From Rhodococcus jostii NBRC 16295 (GTDB lineage: Bacteria > Actinomycetota > Actinomycetes > Mycobacteriales > Mycobacteriaceae): 64,000 nt of DNA. Of this stretch, positions 51,296 through 60,184 are shown one piece after another (position 1 is the first letter of the stretch; every line of letters begins with the position of its first letter). Where the stretch lies: assembly GCF_001894825.1 (NCBI RefSeq), contig NZ_BCWY01000025.1:1-64000 (forward strand). The letters are read 5' to 3'. Made by a program: the position numbers and the translations under genes. The notes below the pieces were generated by a model, which did no database searches, was not told the origin of the DNA, and saw only the letters and a program-made list of their open reading frames with translations.

Positions 51296-52507
51296 GTGAC
51301 CGCCCACACTCCCCTTGCCGGACTTCGGATCGTCGAGGTCTCCAGCTTCGTCGCATCTCCCCTCTGCGGGCTGACGCTGTCCCAGCTGGGGGCCGAGGTC
51401 ATCCGCGTCGATCCCATCGGCGGCGCCGCCTGCTACAAGCGCTGGCCGGTCACGAGTGACGGTGAGAGCATCTATTGGACCGGTCTCAACCGCGGCAAGC
51501 GGTCCGTGGCCGTCGACATGCGCAGCCCCGAGGGGCAGCAGCTCGTCCAGCAACTGGTCGCGGCCCCCGGCAAGGGTGGCGGAATTCTCGTCACCAACGC
51601 CGGCGGTCGTGACTGGCTCGCCCACGACGCGCTGACCGCCCTGCGCTCCGACGTCATCACCCTCGAAGTCCTCGGCGGCACCGACGGTTCCCCCGCCGTC
51701 GACTACACCGTCAATGCGGGGCTCGGCTTCCCGTCCATCACCGGTCCCACCGATCATGCCGGCGTCGTCAACCACGTCCTGCCCGCGTGGGACGTGGTGT
51801 GTGGGCTGTACGCCGCGCTGGCCGTCGCCGCCGCCGTCCGGCACCGCGACGCCACCGGAGAGGGCACCCACATCCGCCTGCCGCTCGAGGACGTCGCGCT
51901 CGCCACCGCCGGCACGCTCGGCTACCTCACCGAAGTCCAGATCAACGGCATCGGCAGGCCGGCGACCGGAAACTCCGTCTACGGCACGTACGGAACGGAT
52001 TTCACCACCAGCGACGGTGCGCGATTCATGATCGTGACCCTCACCCCCCGCCACTTCCGCGACTTGGTCGCCGTCACCGGAACCACCGCCGCCGTGGAGG
52101 CACTCGCCACCGCACTCGACGTCGACTTCGCCCGCGACACCGATCGATTCACCCACCGAGACGTCCTCACCGCCCTGTTCGCCCGCTGGTTCCGCGAACA
52201 TACCGCAACCGAAGTGGCCGAAGCACTCTCGAAGACGTCCGTGCTCGCCGAGCGCTACCGCACCTTCGAGGAAGTCGTGAAATCCGGGGAACTCGAAAAG
52301 AACCCGATGTTCACCCTCCTCGACCAGCCCCGCATCGGCACCTACCTCGCCTCCGGACACCCCGCCTCCTTCGACGGGCACCACGCCACCGTCGCCCCCG
52401 CCTCCGCCGTCGGCGACGACACCGGCAGCGTGCTCCGCGACCTCCTCGGCAGCTCCGACGACGACATCACCAAACTCCTCGACACCGGCATCGTCGGCGG
52501 GAGGTAG
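51296..52507 (+). CDS. Class III (CaiB/BaiF) CoA transferase
   Basis: 403 residues from GTG 51296 (CAAGGAGC ahead). Family features: GLRIVEVSSFVASPL opening, LGAEVIRVDP, NRGKRSVAVDM, and the likely catalytic aspartate D136 (VDYTVNAGLGF). It transfers CoA between carboxylic acids, in this context possibly to mesaconate or itaconate. It ends the operon; a 14-base perfect palindrome at 52518-52531 may terminate it. Confidence 0.88.
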   Translation: MTAHTPLAGLRIVEVSSFVASPLCGLTLSQLGAEVIRVDPIGGAACYKRWPVTSDGESIYWTGLNRGKRSVAVDMRSPEGQQLVQQLVAAPGKGGGILVTNAGGRDWLAHDALTALRSDVITLEVLGGTDGSPAVDYTVNAGLGFPSITGPTDHAGVVNHVLPAWDVVCGLYAALAVAAAVRHRDATGEGTHIRLPLEDVALATAGTLGYLTEVQINGIGRPATGNSVYGTYGTDFTTSDGARFMIVTLTPRHFRDLVAVTGTTAAVEALATALDVDFARDTDRFTHRDVLTALFARWFREHTATEVAEALSKTSVLAERYRTFEEVVKSGELEKNPMFTLLDQPRIGTYLASGHPASFDGHHATVAPASAVGDDTGSVLRDLLGSSDDDITKLLDTGIVGGR

Positions 52508-52542
52508 GTCGGGTAGGGCATCCCGGGATGCTCCGCGGCTGA

Positions 52543-52605
52543 GCGTCTCGCCCAATGTCACACCGGTGCAGTCAGACTGAACGGATGCCACGTTGGGCGG
52601 GGCGA
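52543..52605. repeat. Dispersed palindromic repeat, copy 1
   Basis: About 62 bases with inverted ends (CTCGCCCAATGT at left, ACGTTGGGCGGGGC at right) and a core containing CAGTCAGACTGAACGGATG. It shares most positions with copies at 54993-55053 and 61681-61740. Intergenic, after the CoA transferase. Confidence 0.8.
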
Positions 52606-52716
52606 CAAGGGGCAGCGGAAGCTCGGTACGCCGAGTAGTCACCAACCTGATCGAGTAGGTTGCTCGGACGCCTACCACCGCACGGATGCGGCCCAGGCCC
52701 GGTTCGGCTCCGCTCC

Positions 52717-53088
52717 CTACTGCGAGGGGCTTCGGTTCTTCGCGTCCTCGACTGCGTTCCTCAGATCTGCGTTGTCGATCTCGAGCCGGCTGTTGGTCTC
52801 GCTGAGACGGGCGTTGTCGCTCACGAGTTCGGTGTTGAGGTGCTCGAGGGCGAGGACCCGGGAGATACCTGTGAGGTTGACCCCCTCCGCGATCAACTCG
52901 GCGATCCGCCGCAGTCGGACGAGGTCGTCGTCGCTGTAGCGGCGGGTTCCGCCACTGGTACGCGCCGGGGTGATCAAGCCGTGTTGCTCGTAGAAGCGCA
53001 GCGCCTGGACACCGAACCCGGAGAGTTCGGACGCCACGGCAATGCCGTAGACCCCCCGTTTCGCTCGCGACTCGTCGTCGGTCGCCAT
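52717..53088 (-). CDS. MerR-family regulator, HspR-like
   Basis: 123 residues: MerR-type winged HTH ([27 protein letters not shown], then [18 protein letters not shown]) followed by a coiled-coil tail rich in L, E and N (about residues 80-118). The tail resembles the HspR group, which represses heat-shock genes. It is divergent from hsp20, the likely target. Confidence 0.87.
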   Translation of the reverse strand: MATDDESRAKRGVYGIAVASELSGFGVQALRFYEQHGLITPARTSGGTRRYSDDDLVRLRRIAELIAEGVNLTGISRVLALEHLNTELVSDNARLSETNSRLEIDNADLRNAVEDAKNRSPSQ

Positions 53089-53140
53089 AGCGCGGCCTCC
53101 TCGGAAATAGAGTCCGCAGACCCCCTTGCGGCGTCTTACC

Positions 53141-53173
53141 GCGTTTGCTATAACGAATCTACAGCATTTGCTG
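53141..53173. promoter_or_regulatory. Candidate heat-shock promoter/operator
   Basis: The merR/hsp20 gap has direct repeats GCGTTTGCT (53141-53149) and GCATTTGCT (53164-53172), the latter within the palindrome CAGCATTTGCTG (53162-53173). The typical HspR HAIR sequence is not seen. Confidence 0.35.
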
Positions 53174-53214
53174 AAGGTTACCTATCACGATTCGGGTTTC
53201 TGGAGGTGGAGACA

Positions 53215-53634
53215 ATGTTGATGCGTACCGATCCGTTCCGCGACCTCGACCGGCTGACGCAGCAGATCCTCGGCACCACCGCGCGACCGGCAGCCATGCC
53301 GATGGACGCCTGGCGCGAAGGCGAACAGTTCGTGGTCGAGTTCGACCTACCTGGAGTGGACGCCGACGCGATCGAACTCGACGTCGAGCGCAATGTGCTG
53401 ACCGTCCATGCCCAACGACCCACCCGCGCCGACAACCAGGAGATGCTGGCCTCGGAGCGGCCGAAGGGTGTCTTCAGTCGACAACTGTTCCTCGGCGACA
53501 ACCTCGACACCGACCGCATCGCCGCGAGCTACGAATCGGGTGTGCTCCGGCTGACGATCCCGGTGGCCGAACGGGCCAAGGCTCGGAAGATCGAGATCGC
53601 CCACACCGAGGATCGGAAGGCTGTCAGCGCCTGA
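53215..53634 (+). CDS. Hsp20/alpha-crystallin small heat shock protein
   Basis: 139 residues from ATG 53215 (TGGAGGTGGAG ahead); a longer in-frame extension is a shadow of the antisense MerR gene. Alpha-crystallin domain spans about residues 28-125 ([20 protein letters not shown], then GVLRLTIPV near the end). It is an ATP-independent holdase chaperone. Length is usual for actinobacterial Hsp18-like proteins. Confidence 0.93.
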   Translation: MLMRTDPFRDLDRLTQQILGTTARPAAMPMDAWREGEQFVVEFDLPGVDADAIELDVERNVLTVHAQRPTRADNQEMLASERPKGVFSRQLFLGDNLDTDRIAASYESGVLRLTIPVAERAKARKIEIAHTEDRKAVSA

Positions 53635-53675
53635 TCCTGCGCCGATCGAAACGCATAGAGGGAGGGGTGAACGCA

Positions 53676-53951
53676 ATGGTGCCCGTACTTACCGACCCCA
53701 CGACCGTCGAACTGGAACTGCCACAGAGCACATGCGTCTGGAATGACCTCGAGTACCGGCTGCTGGAAGCCGAGGTGAACCGTATCTTCGCGGACGCTCC
53801 CACGCCTGGCCACAGGCGGTCGGTGCCTACTGTGGCCACCCGGGTTCACAGCCAGAATACCCGGCCTCCACTTCACTCGGTGCTGCGCACACCGACGCGG
53901 AGTCCGAACACGGAAGTATCTGCCACTCAGCGTTCTCCGCCAATCTGGTGA
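53676..53951 (+). CDS. Small hypothetical ORF downstream of hsp20
   Basis: 91 residues from ATG 53676 with GGAGGGG ahead (an in-frame GTG at 53667 is alternative). The first 45 residues look protein-like (LEYRLLEAEVNRIFADA helix); the rest is low in coding character, rich in Pro, Ser, Thr and Arg, so the true end may be lost by frameshift. I do not recognise it. Confidence 0.35.
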   Translation: MVPVLTDPTTVELELPQSTCVWNDLEYRLLEAEVNRIFADAPTPGHRRSVPTVATRVHSQNTRPPLHSVLRTPTRSPNTEVSATQRSPPIW

Positions 53952-54020
53952 AGCCGGAGGTACCGACGCGGACACAGGAAGGCAGGTGATGACTCACGCG
54001 TGACCACATTCGAGGGGTTG

Positions 54021-54122
54021 CTGCGCCGTCCCAGACGACGCAGTAATACTGATTTCACTGTCTAGCAAGCCCATCCGCGACCCCGACCAACCCTTCTCGC
54101 GCTGGGCAGGTCGGGGTTGCGG
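54021..54122 (+). promoter_or_regulatory. Two consecutive leader hairpins before the ANTAR gene
   Basis: Hairpin 1 has arms 54021-54030 and 54034-54043 with one mismatch and a CCA loop. Hairpin 2 has 14-bp arms 54075-54088 and 54109-54122 with one G-T pair and a 20-base loop. They could be terminators of upstream transcription or an RNA target, since ANTAR proteins bind paired hairpins. The hexaloop signature of known ANTAR targets is not evident. Confidence 0.4.
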
Positions 54123-54180
54123 CTTGGGGCAGGTCTTCGGAATTTGGCATGGATTGCCTGAAGGATTGGAGGGGAGAGTC

Positions 54181-54951
54181 GTGTCCAGGTGCGGCGGTGC
54201 CGACCACGGTATCGAGGCGGTCGAACGGGCACTCGACGCATTGCATCGGCTACTCGAAGGCGAAGCGCCCAGAGATGCTCTGCTGGAAAGACTCTGCAAG
54301 TGGGCAGTCGAGACATTCGCCAACGCCGAGATTGCCGGAGTAGTTCTTTGCACTGATGCGATGGGCAACGACGCGATCGCGTGCACAAACCCTCGCGTCC
54401 CCGCGATCGAGAGCGCTCAAATGCAGACACGCCAAGGCCCGGGCCGGCTTGCTGCCGATACGCACACGGTGCTCAGAGGCGACTTCGGGGACGATACCGC
54501 TCGCTGGTGGCCTGCGTTCGCGGCCGCAGCCGAAGCGGCGGTGTTCGAGACAGGTAGCTTTCTGTGCGCTCCACTGACGATCGGCGACGCGGCGGGCTCG
54601 CTGACTCTGTACAGTCCGGTTGCCCAAGCCTTTTCGGAATTCGACGCCGTCCTGCTCCGGCTGTACACGAACCTGATCACGCCGACCATCCAGCTGGCAC
54701 AAGGCGGCCGAGAAGCCCGAGCCGAGATCGCCGGACTGACCAAAGCCATGCAGTCGCGCAGCGTCATCGAGCAGGCCAAGGGGATCGTCATGGCCACCGG
54801 AGGGGTGTCCGCGGACGACGCCTTCGACTTCCTCGTCACCCACTCACAGCAAAGAAACATCAAGCTCCACCGGCTCGCGCAGGAGCTCGTCGACCTCACC
54901 ACAGGACCAGCCGAAAGCGGCACACACAGTACGGAGCCGCAGGTCTTGTGA
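54181..54951 (+). CDS. GAF-ANTAR domain regulator
   Basis: 256 residues from GTG 54181, with GGAGGGGAG ahead; an in-frame TTG at 54124 is unlikely as it lies past hairpin 2. A GAF domain covers about residues 15-165. The C-terminal ANTAR domain has the AMQSRSVIEQAKGIVMATGG helix pair and DAFDFLVTHSQQRNIKL. ANTAR domains bind RNA and prevent termination; GAF domains sense small molecules. Such proteins are common in Rhodococcus and Mycobacterium stress responses. The neighbours are stress genes. Confidence 0.88.
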   Translation: MSRCGGADHGIEAVERALDALHRLLEGEAPRDALLERLCKWAVETFANAEIAGVVLCTDAMGNDAIACTNPRVPAIESAQMQTRQGPGRLAADTHTVLRGDFGDDTARWWPAFAAAAEAAVFETGSFLCAPLTIGDAAGSLTLYSPVAQAFSEFDAVLLRLYTNLITPTIQLAQGGREARAEIAGLTKAMQSRSVIEQAKGIVMATGGVSADDAFDFLVTHSQQRNIKLHRLAQELVDLTTGPAESGTHSTEPQVL

Positions 54952-55346
54952 CGCCGATCCTGGGTGCTGTGCGCAAGTCGCGCTGACCCCCAGCGTCACC
55001 CAATGTCGCACCGGCGAATTCAGACTGAACAGATGTCACATCCGGCGAGGCGATAGGTGGCAGCGAACGTCGAGGGCGCGTGGGCGAGCACAGGGTCCGC
55101 CATTTCGCACGAGCGACCTCACGACTCGGCTTCCGTGTCCGAACCATCCTCCGGCGGCGGCCCCGCCGAGGGAAGGGGCAACGGTCATGGGTTGGGCCGC
55201 CCTGGCGAAGCACGCACCGAACGCGATCCCGCCTACGGTGGTACGGCAACGAGTGCGAACAGACGGGGCCCGCATGTAAAGTCGCCGATCTCAGCGGACA
55301 CTGATCACACGCAGGGCGCGCGGATCGCGAGGGAGGACATATTCGT
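54952..55346. other. Gene-poor stretch holding repeat copy 2
   Basis: 395 bases without a convincing gene. Open frames crossing it in several registers lack ribosome sites and have skewed composition. The only clear feature is the palindromic repeat at 54993-55053. A promoter for the gene at 55347 is presumably near the right end, but I cannot point to it. Confidence 0.6.
54993..55053. repeat. Dispersed palindromic repeat, copy 2
   Basis: About 60 bases with ends GCGTCACCCAATGT and ACATCCGGCGAGGCG and the CAGACTGAAC core. It is the most diverged of three copies, as the right arm has lost the TTGGG match, so its hairpin is weaker. Confidence 0.75.
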
Positions 55347-56051
55347 ATGCGACGCGTCGTACGGGCGTTCTGGGGGCCGCGACCGGAGCCGGTCGAAACG
55401 CTGGCCGGACGGTGGCGGCAGACGTTGGAGGGAGTCACGGAGCTGCTACCGAGTGCTGTGTCACCGGTGCGAGGCGGGTGGCGGCAGGTTCACTCGTCGG
55501 GACCGGATACGGCGTGTACCCCGGAGGACTTGACGGCAGTTCTACTGGTCGCTCAGGGCGCGGAAGCGTGGTCGGATCTGACGGGGACCGGGTTACGGCT
55601 GACATGTACCGGGGACGGTGGGTGGGCGGTCGAGCTCTCCGGCGTGGCTGGTGGTACCCCGCAGTTTCTGCTGCAGTCACTGGTGATGACGATAGAGGCG
55701 CCCGACGGCGCCGTCGTCCCCGAATCCGAACTGCTCGCGGTGCTGGCGTCGGTGTGGGAACCGGACTTCGGTGACGTCAGCGACGACGGCATTCTCGATG
55801 CGCTCGAGGACGACGCCGGATTTACCGTCGGCGATCCTGTCGTCGGCCGGTTCGGCTATCTGTGTGCAGCCCGCGCAGTCCTGGTACCCACCGGCCTGGG
55901 GACGGTCCGTCAGGATTTGCCGGACGGAGGTGCGCTTCTGCACATCGCAGCGTCGGGGGAGATCGACACGGTGGTTCGCGTGTACGAGCGGCTGCGGGAC
56001 GCCGGTGCACTCGTACCGCTGCCGCGTCCGCTGAACCGGCCAACGCTCTGA
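55347..56051 (+). CDS. Hypothetical protein, possible Imm52-like immunity protein
   Basis: 234 residues, acidic, with no signal or membrane segment. The opening AFWGPRPEPVETLAGRW and the later W-rich GWRQVHSSG resemble proteins of the immunity family Imm52, which protect against polymorphic toxins. The resemblance is from memory and could be wrong. ATG 55347 has GGGAGGAC ahead. No toxin gene is adjacent, so if it is an immunity protein it is an orphan. Confidence 0.5.
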   Translation: MRRVVRAFWGPRPEPVETLAGRWRQTLEGVTELLPSAVSPVRGGWRQVHSSGPDTACTPEDLTAVLLVAQGAEAWSDLTGTGLRLTCTGDGGWAVELSGVAGGTPQFLLQSLVMTIEAPDGAVVPESELLAVLASVWEPDFGDVSDDGILDALEDDAGFTVGDPVVGRFGYLCAARAVLVPTGLGTVRQDLPDGGALLHIAASGEIDTVVRVYERLRDAGALVPLPRPLNRPTL

Positions 56052-56092
56052 GGTCCTGCGCCCGCTCTGTCGGTGACGTGACGCCACACGGC

Positions 56093-57118
56093 TCAGCGTT
56101 TCGAGGCCGGGTCATCGTGAAATCTGGACAGTCTGGTGACGAATCCCCGCGTGTCCAGCAGGCGACCGACGTGGACTGCTTGCCGGATGACGACGGCGCG
56201 ATCGGCGATGCGGGCGCCGGCCAGTACCTTCTCCAGTAGGACTTCGAATCGGTTGACGTCGGCGAGGTCTCGAACCCACAGGGTCATGACGAGGTTGTAG
56301 CGGCTCGCAGTGGTGACCGCGAGCCGGACTTCCGCGAGCCGCGACAGCGTCGACCGCAGCCGATCGATGGACGACGCAGGCACTTGCACGAAGTACCAGG
56401 CGTTGATCGGCCACCCGGTGTAGCTGCGGGCGACATCCGTTCGTAGAACGAGGTCGCCTGAGTAGCGAAGTGTAGCAATGGCATCGGCGACTCGCTGGTT
56501 GCTGACGCCCGCCTTCGCGGCGATGTCACCGGCAGGGGTGCGTCCGTCCCGGTACAACTCACGGAAGATGACCGCCTGCAGGTCGGCGGGAACCTGCCGT
56601 GCCGCGCGTGGCCGGGGTGGTTTGGCCCGGGGAACACGCTGCGCCTCCTCCTCGGAAAGGGCGTTCAGCCGCCACGCGCTGCCCTCCACGAGAACCTCGG
56701 TGACCAGGTGTGTGCGAGCGTGGGTGATCAGACGCTGATCGCCCAGGCGGTCGATCACGAATGCCGACAGCGACTCGAGATCGGATGCCGCGACCACGGC
56801 GACGAGATCGCGGCCACCGGATGTGTGATCGATGGTGCGCACGATTTCTTCGTCGGCGAGCAGAAATGCGGTCTCGGCAGCTTTCCCCTGCGCGCATTCG
56901 ATCTCGACGACGGCCACGGCGGGAAAGTGCCGTCGTTGCCCGCTGATCCACGCGAGACCCTCGTCGGTGATCCTGGCCCATCGCCGGGCCAGCGCGACAG
57001 GATCGGTGGCCAGAGCCCGGCCCAGCTCGGACCACGAGGCCCGCGGTTCGAGTTGCAGAGCGTGAATCAGCCGTAGATCGGAGTCTCTACGCAGAGAATC
57101 CGGATTCGATGAAGTCAT
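56093..57118 (-). CDS. Lrp/AsnC-family regulator, duplicated architecture
   Basis: 341 residues, about twice the normal Lrp length. The first half has an AsnC-type HTH (LIHALQLEPRASWSELGRAL) and a RAM-like sensor (VAVVAASDLESLSAFV). The second half has another HTH (IFRELYRDGRTPAGDIAAKAGVSNQRVADAI) and a second RAM-like domain. Tandem Lrp proteins of this kind are common in actinobacteria. It is divergent from the MFS-amidase-hydrolase operon and is its likely regulator. Confidence 0.87.
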   Translation of the reverse strand: MTSSNPDSLRRDSDLRLIHALQLEPRASWSELGRALATDPVALARRWARITDEGLAWISGQRRHFPAVAVVEIECAQGKAAETAFLLADEEIVRTIDHTSGGRDLVAVVAASDLESLSAFVIDRLGDQRLITHARTHLVTEVLVEGSAWRLNALSEEEAQRVPRAKPPRPRAARQVPADLQAVIFRELYRDGRTPAGDIAAKAGVSNQRVADAIATLRYSGDLVLRTDVARSYTGWPINAWYFVQVPASSIDRLRSTLSRLAEVRLAVTTASRYNLVMTLWVRDLADVNRFEVLLEKVLAGARIADRAVVIRQAVHVGRLLDTRGFVTRLSRFHDDPASKR

Positions 57119-57203
57119 TTTGCATTGTTCCCTGACATTTTACTTATCGGATTTCAATCGGACTGAGGATACGGCCACCACACGTTTTCGGCTGGAGGAA
57201 CAT

Positions 57204-58682
57204 ATGAGCACTACGCCGCACACCGGCACGAGGCGGGCCACCGGATCCTCCGCGGCCGTCGGCTTCCTGATCGTCATGGAGTTCGGAAGCGGTCTGCTGC
57301 AGGGGTGGTATCCACCTCTGCTCACGACCATCGGGCAAGAGCATGCCGCCTCGGCGGCAGCACTGAACTGGGTGAATGCGATATTTCTCCTCGCATCGGT
57401 GGCCTGCGTGCCGATCATCGCCAAGCTCGGTGACATGTACGGGCACCGCAGGATGCTGGTGGCGTCCGCCGCTGCGGTCGCCGTGGGATCCTTCGTCGTC
57501 GCCTTTGCTCCGTCGTTCGCTGTCCTGCTCGTCGGGCGTGCCCTGCAGGCGCCGTTGATCGCGTTCCTGCCGTTGGAATTCGCGATCGTCCGTCATCGGG
57601 ATCCCGAGCGGGCGGGTCGCAATATCGGCCGTCTGATCGGGGCACTCACCGGCGGCGTGATCGTCGGCGGTTTCCTCGCCGGGTGGTTCATCTCGAGCAT
57701 CGAGAACCTGACGGTGGTGCTGCTGGTGCCCGGGATCATGCTGGCGCTCTGCGTTCCCGTGGCGCACTTCCTCGTTCAGGAGACGACCGTACGCAAAGCA
57801 GGGAGTATCGACTGGGCAGGAGCAGCGCTCCTCTCCACCGGGATGCTGATGCTCCTGGGCGGTGTGTCCAACGGAAACGCGATCGGGTGGACGAGCCCGC
57901 TGATCGTCGCGCTCGTCGCAGGAGGCGTCGTCGCGTTGGCCTCGTTCGTGATCGTCGAGAATCGAGCGGCTAACCCGCTGATCGACTTCCGTGTGATGCG
58001 TCGTGGCCGCCTCGTCCTTCCGGTGCTCATCGCCGCGCTGCTCGGCGCGCAGTCGTTCGGTTCGCAGGCGCCCATCTCGTTGTTTTCGAGGACAGATCCG
58101 ACGACATACGGGTACGGCTTGGGGGTGACGGCCACCGTCGCGGGCCTTCTCCTGTCGATCACTGCCACCGGAGCGTTCATCGCCTCCACGATCAGCGACC
58201 GGATTGCGCGCACGTTCACACCCCGCTACGCAGTCGTGTTCGGTGCACTGACCAGCGCCGCCGCGTACATCGCCATGATCCTCGTACACGACGATGTACT
58301 CGCCTTTTCGATTTGGCTGTTCCTGCTGGGCGTCGGCGTGGGAACGCTCGCCGGGGTCGTGCCGTCCATCATTGTCAACCGCGCACCCGAAGACGCCGTC
58401 GGAATCGCCTCCGGCATCTACAACAGCTCCCGAACCGGTGCGGGGTCGATCGCCGGCGCGATGTTCGCTCTCATCATGTCATCGCTGGTCACCACGATGA
58501 CCGTGGGCGAGAAGACGACTTCGATCTCGTCGTTCACCGCCTACGCCGCCGTCTGGGCGATCTGCGCAACTCTGTGCATCGTCATCGCCGCGGCGGCCCC
58601 GTTCCTCGACCCACGCCGCCCGCGGAGTGCATGCGCGATCGCCGTCTTGCCTGCCGGTGAAAACGAGCCGGCACCCGCCTGA
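57204..58682 (+). CDS. MFS transporter, DHA2-like
   Basis: 492 residues and about 14 hydrophobic helices, as in DHA2 drug:H+ antiporters. The loop 2-3 motif AKLGDMYGHRRMLV and a later GALTGGVIVGGFLAGW are visible. ATG 57204 follows GGAGGAAC. In an operon with two hydrolases and an Lrp regulator, the protein could import an amide or peptide-like nutrient, although the subfamily is usually exporters. Confidence 0.88.
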   Translation: MSTTPHTGTRRATGSSAAVGFLIVMEFGSGLLQGWYPPLLTTIGQEHAASAAALNWVNAIFLLASVACVPIIAKLGDMYGHRRMLVASAAAVAVGSFVVAFAPSFAVLLVGRALQAPLIAFLPLEFAIVRHRDPERAGRNIGRLIGALTGGVIVGGFLAGWFISSIENLTVVLLVPGIMLALCVPVAHFLVQETTVRKAGSIDWAGAALLSTGMLMLLGGVSNGNAIGWTSPLIVALVAGGVVALASFVIVENRAANPLIDFRVMRRGRLVLPVLIAALLGAQSFGSQAPISLFSRTDPTTYGYGLGVTATVAGLLLSITATGAFIASTISDRIARTFTPRYAVVFGALTSAAAYIAMILVHDDVLAFSIWLFLLGVGVGTLAGVVPSIIVNRAPEDAVGIASGIYNSSRTGAGSIAGAMFALIMSSLVTTMTVGEKTTSISSFTAYAAVWAICATLCIVIAAAAPFLDPRRPRSACAIAVLPAGENEPAPA

Positions 58683-58722
58683 TCCCGTCACCTTCATCAT
58701 GTCGACCGAGAGGAATCTACCC

Positions 58723-60123
58723 ATGACCGACCAGACAGTTGCCTGCCACTCGATGAGCGTTGCCGAACTGAACGAGGCATTCAGCAGCGGATCGCTCACG
58801 CCACTCGAGGCCCTGGAATCGACCCTCGCGCGGATCGCGGCGAAGGACGACACCCACCGCGCGATCTATGTGATCGACACCGACGAGGCGCGTGCATCCG
58901 CACAGCGCAGCGGCGAGAGGTGGCGCAGCGGCACCGCGCTCGGCCCGCTGGACGGGGTTCCGGTGACCATCAAGGAGAACACCGCGAAAGTCGGTCTGCC
59001 ACAGTCGTATGGCACCGCCGCACGCGAACCGGTGATCGCAACCGAGAACTCGCCCGTCGTCGACCGACTGCTGGAGGCCGGTGCGGTCGTCGTCGCCAGT
59101 ACCAGCATGCCCGACTTCAGCGGGATCGGCTCCGGGGTGTCTTCGCGTCACGGCATCACGCGCAACGCCTGGAATCCCGCCTGGAACACGGGCGGCTCGT
59201 CGTCCGGTTCGGCGGTCGCGGCCGCCCTCGGGTACGCGCCGGTCAACATCGGGACCGACATCGGCGGGTCGATCCGCGTGCCCGCAGCAATGAACGCTGC
59301 CTTCGGGTTCAAGCCGTCCTACGGTCGCGTGCCGATCCAGGACACCTACCTCGGTCGCTGCGCCGGCCCCATCACCCGCACCGTGCGCGACGCAGCCCAC
59401 ACGATGGCGTTCCTGTCCCGCCACGACGCGCGCGACTACAGCGCGCTGCCTGCCGAACCGATCGACTGGACCGACCTCGACATCGATATTCGTGGGCTCC
59501 GCATCGGCATCAATTTCGCCCCCGTAGAAGGCAAGAGCGTCGACCCCGAGATCATCGCCGCCGTTCAGCAGGCGGCCGCTGTGTTCGAATCCGGCGGCGC
59601 ACACGTGGAAGCCCTCGACCCGTACCTTTCCCAGGACTACCTCTCCACTGCATTCCTGCCCTTCTTCACCGCGCACCTGTGGGCTCAAATGAACGACAAG
59701 ACCATCGTCGACGATCTCACCAAAGCGAACCAGGAGATGGTGACGGCGGTGTCGAGCATCGACTCACTCTCCTCCCTCGAACTCATGCGGGCATACGACT
59801 CGATCGGTCCGTTCGTCCAGGAGACCGCGGACATGCTCGGACGCTACGACGCCGTCCTGTCCCCCACCACCGGCATCCTGACCGGGCCCGCCGAGAGCCC
59901 GATGATCAGCGAATTCGCCGGGGCGGCCAACTTCACCTCCGCGTTCAACGCCGCAGGCACCCCTGCAGCATCGATCAACTGTGGATTCTCGAACGACGGA
60001 AAGCCGATCGGACTGCAGGTCGCCGCGGATCGTCGGCAGGACCTGACCGTGCTGCAGGTCGCCGCCTGGTACGAGGCACACCGCGGCCCGGAGGCGACCC
60101 CGGACTGGAGCACTCTCGACTGA
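58723..60123 (+). CDS. Amidase-signature hydrolase
   Basis: 466 residues. The triad is present: lysine in VTIKENT, GGSSSGSAVAAALG, and GTDIGGSIRVPAAMN. ATG 58723 has GAGAGGA ahead. It lies 40 bases after the MFS gene and 61 bases before the M20 hydrolase. The last residue block INCGFSNDGKPIGLQV matches the family. The specific amide is unknown. Confidence 0.9.
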   Translation: MTDQTVACHSMSVAELNEAFSSGSLTPLEALESTLARIAAKDDTHRAIYVIDTDEARASAQRSGERWRSGTALGPLDGVPVTIKENTAKVGLPQSYGTAAREPVIATENSPVVDRLLEAGAVVVASTSMPDFSGIGSGVSSRHGITRNAWNPAWNTGGSSSGSAVAAALGYAPVNIGTDIGGSIRVPAAMNAAFGFKPSYGRVPIQDTYLGRCAGPITRTVRDAAHTMAFLSRHDARDYSALPAEPIDWTDLDIDIRGLRIGINFAPVEGKSVDPEIIAAVQQAAAVFESGGAHVEALDPYLSQDYLSTAFLPFFTAHLWAQMNDKTIVDDLTKANQEMVTAVSSIDSLSSLELMRAYDSIGPFVQETADMLGRYDAVLSPTTGILTGPAESPMISEFAGAANFTSAFNAAGTPAASINCGFSNDGKPIGLQVAADRRQDLTVLQVAAWYEAHRGPEATPDWSTLD

Positions 60124-60184
60124 ACACGCGAATCTGCGTCCGGCAGAGCGCAACCGCTGTCCCTCCAAACTGATAGGTCAAGAC

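Noticed and set aside
55057..55533. 158-residue open frame before the Imm52-like gene
   Set aside because: It crosses repeat copy 2 territory and overlaps the better supported gene in another frame; composition is not protein-like.
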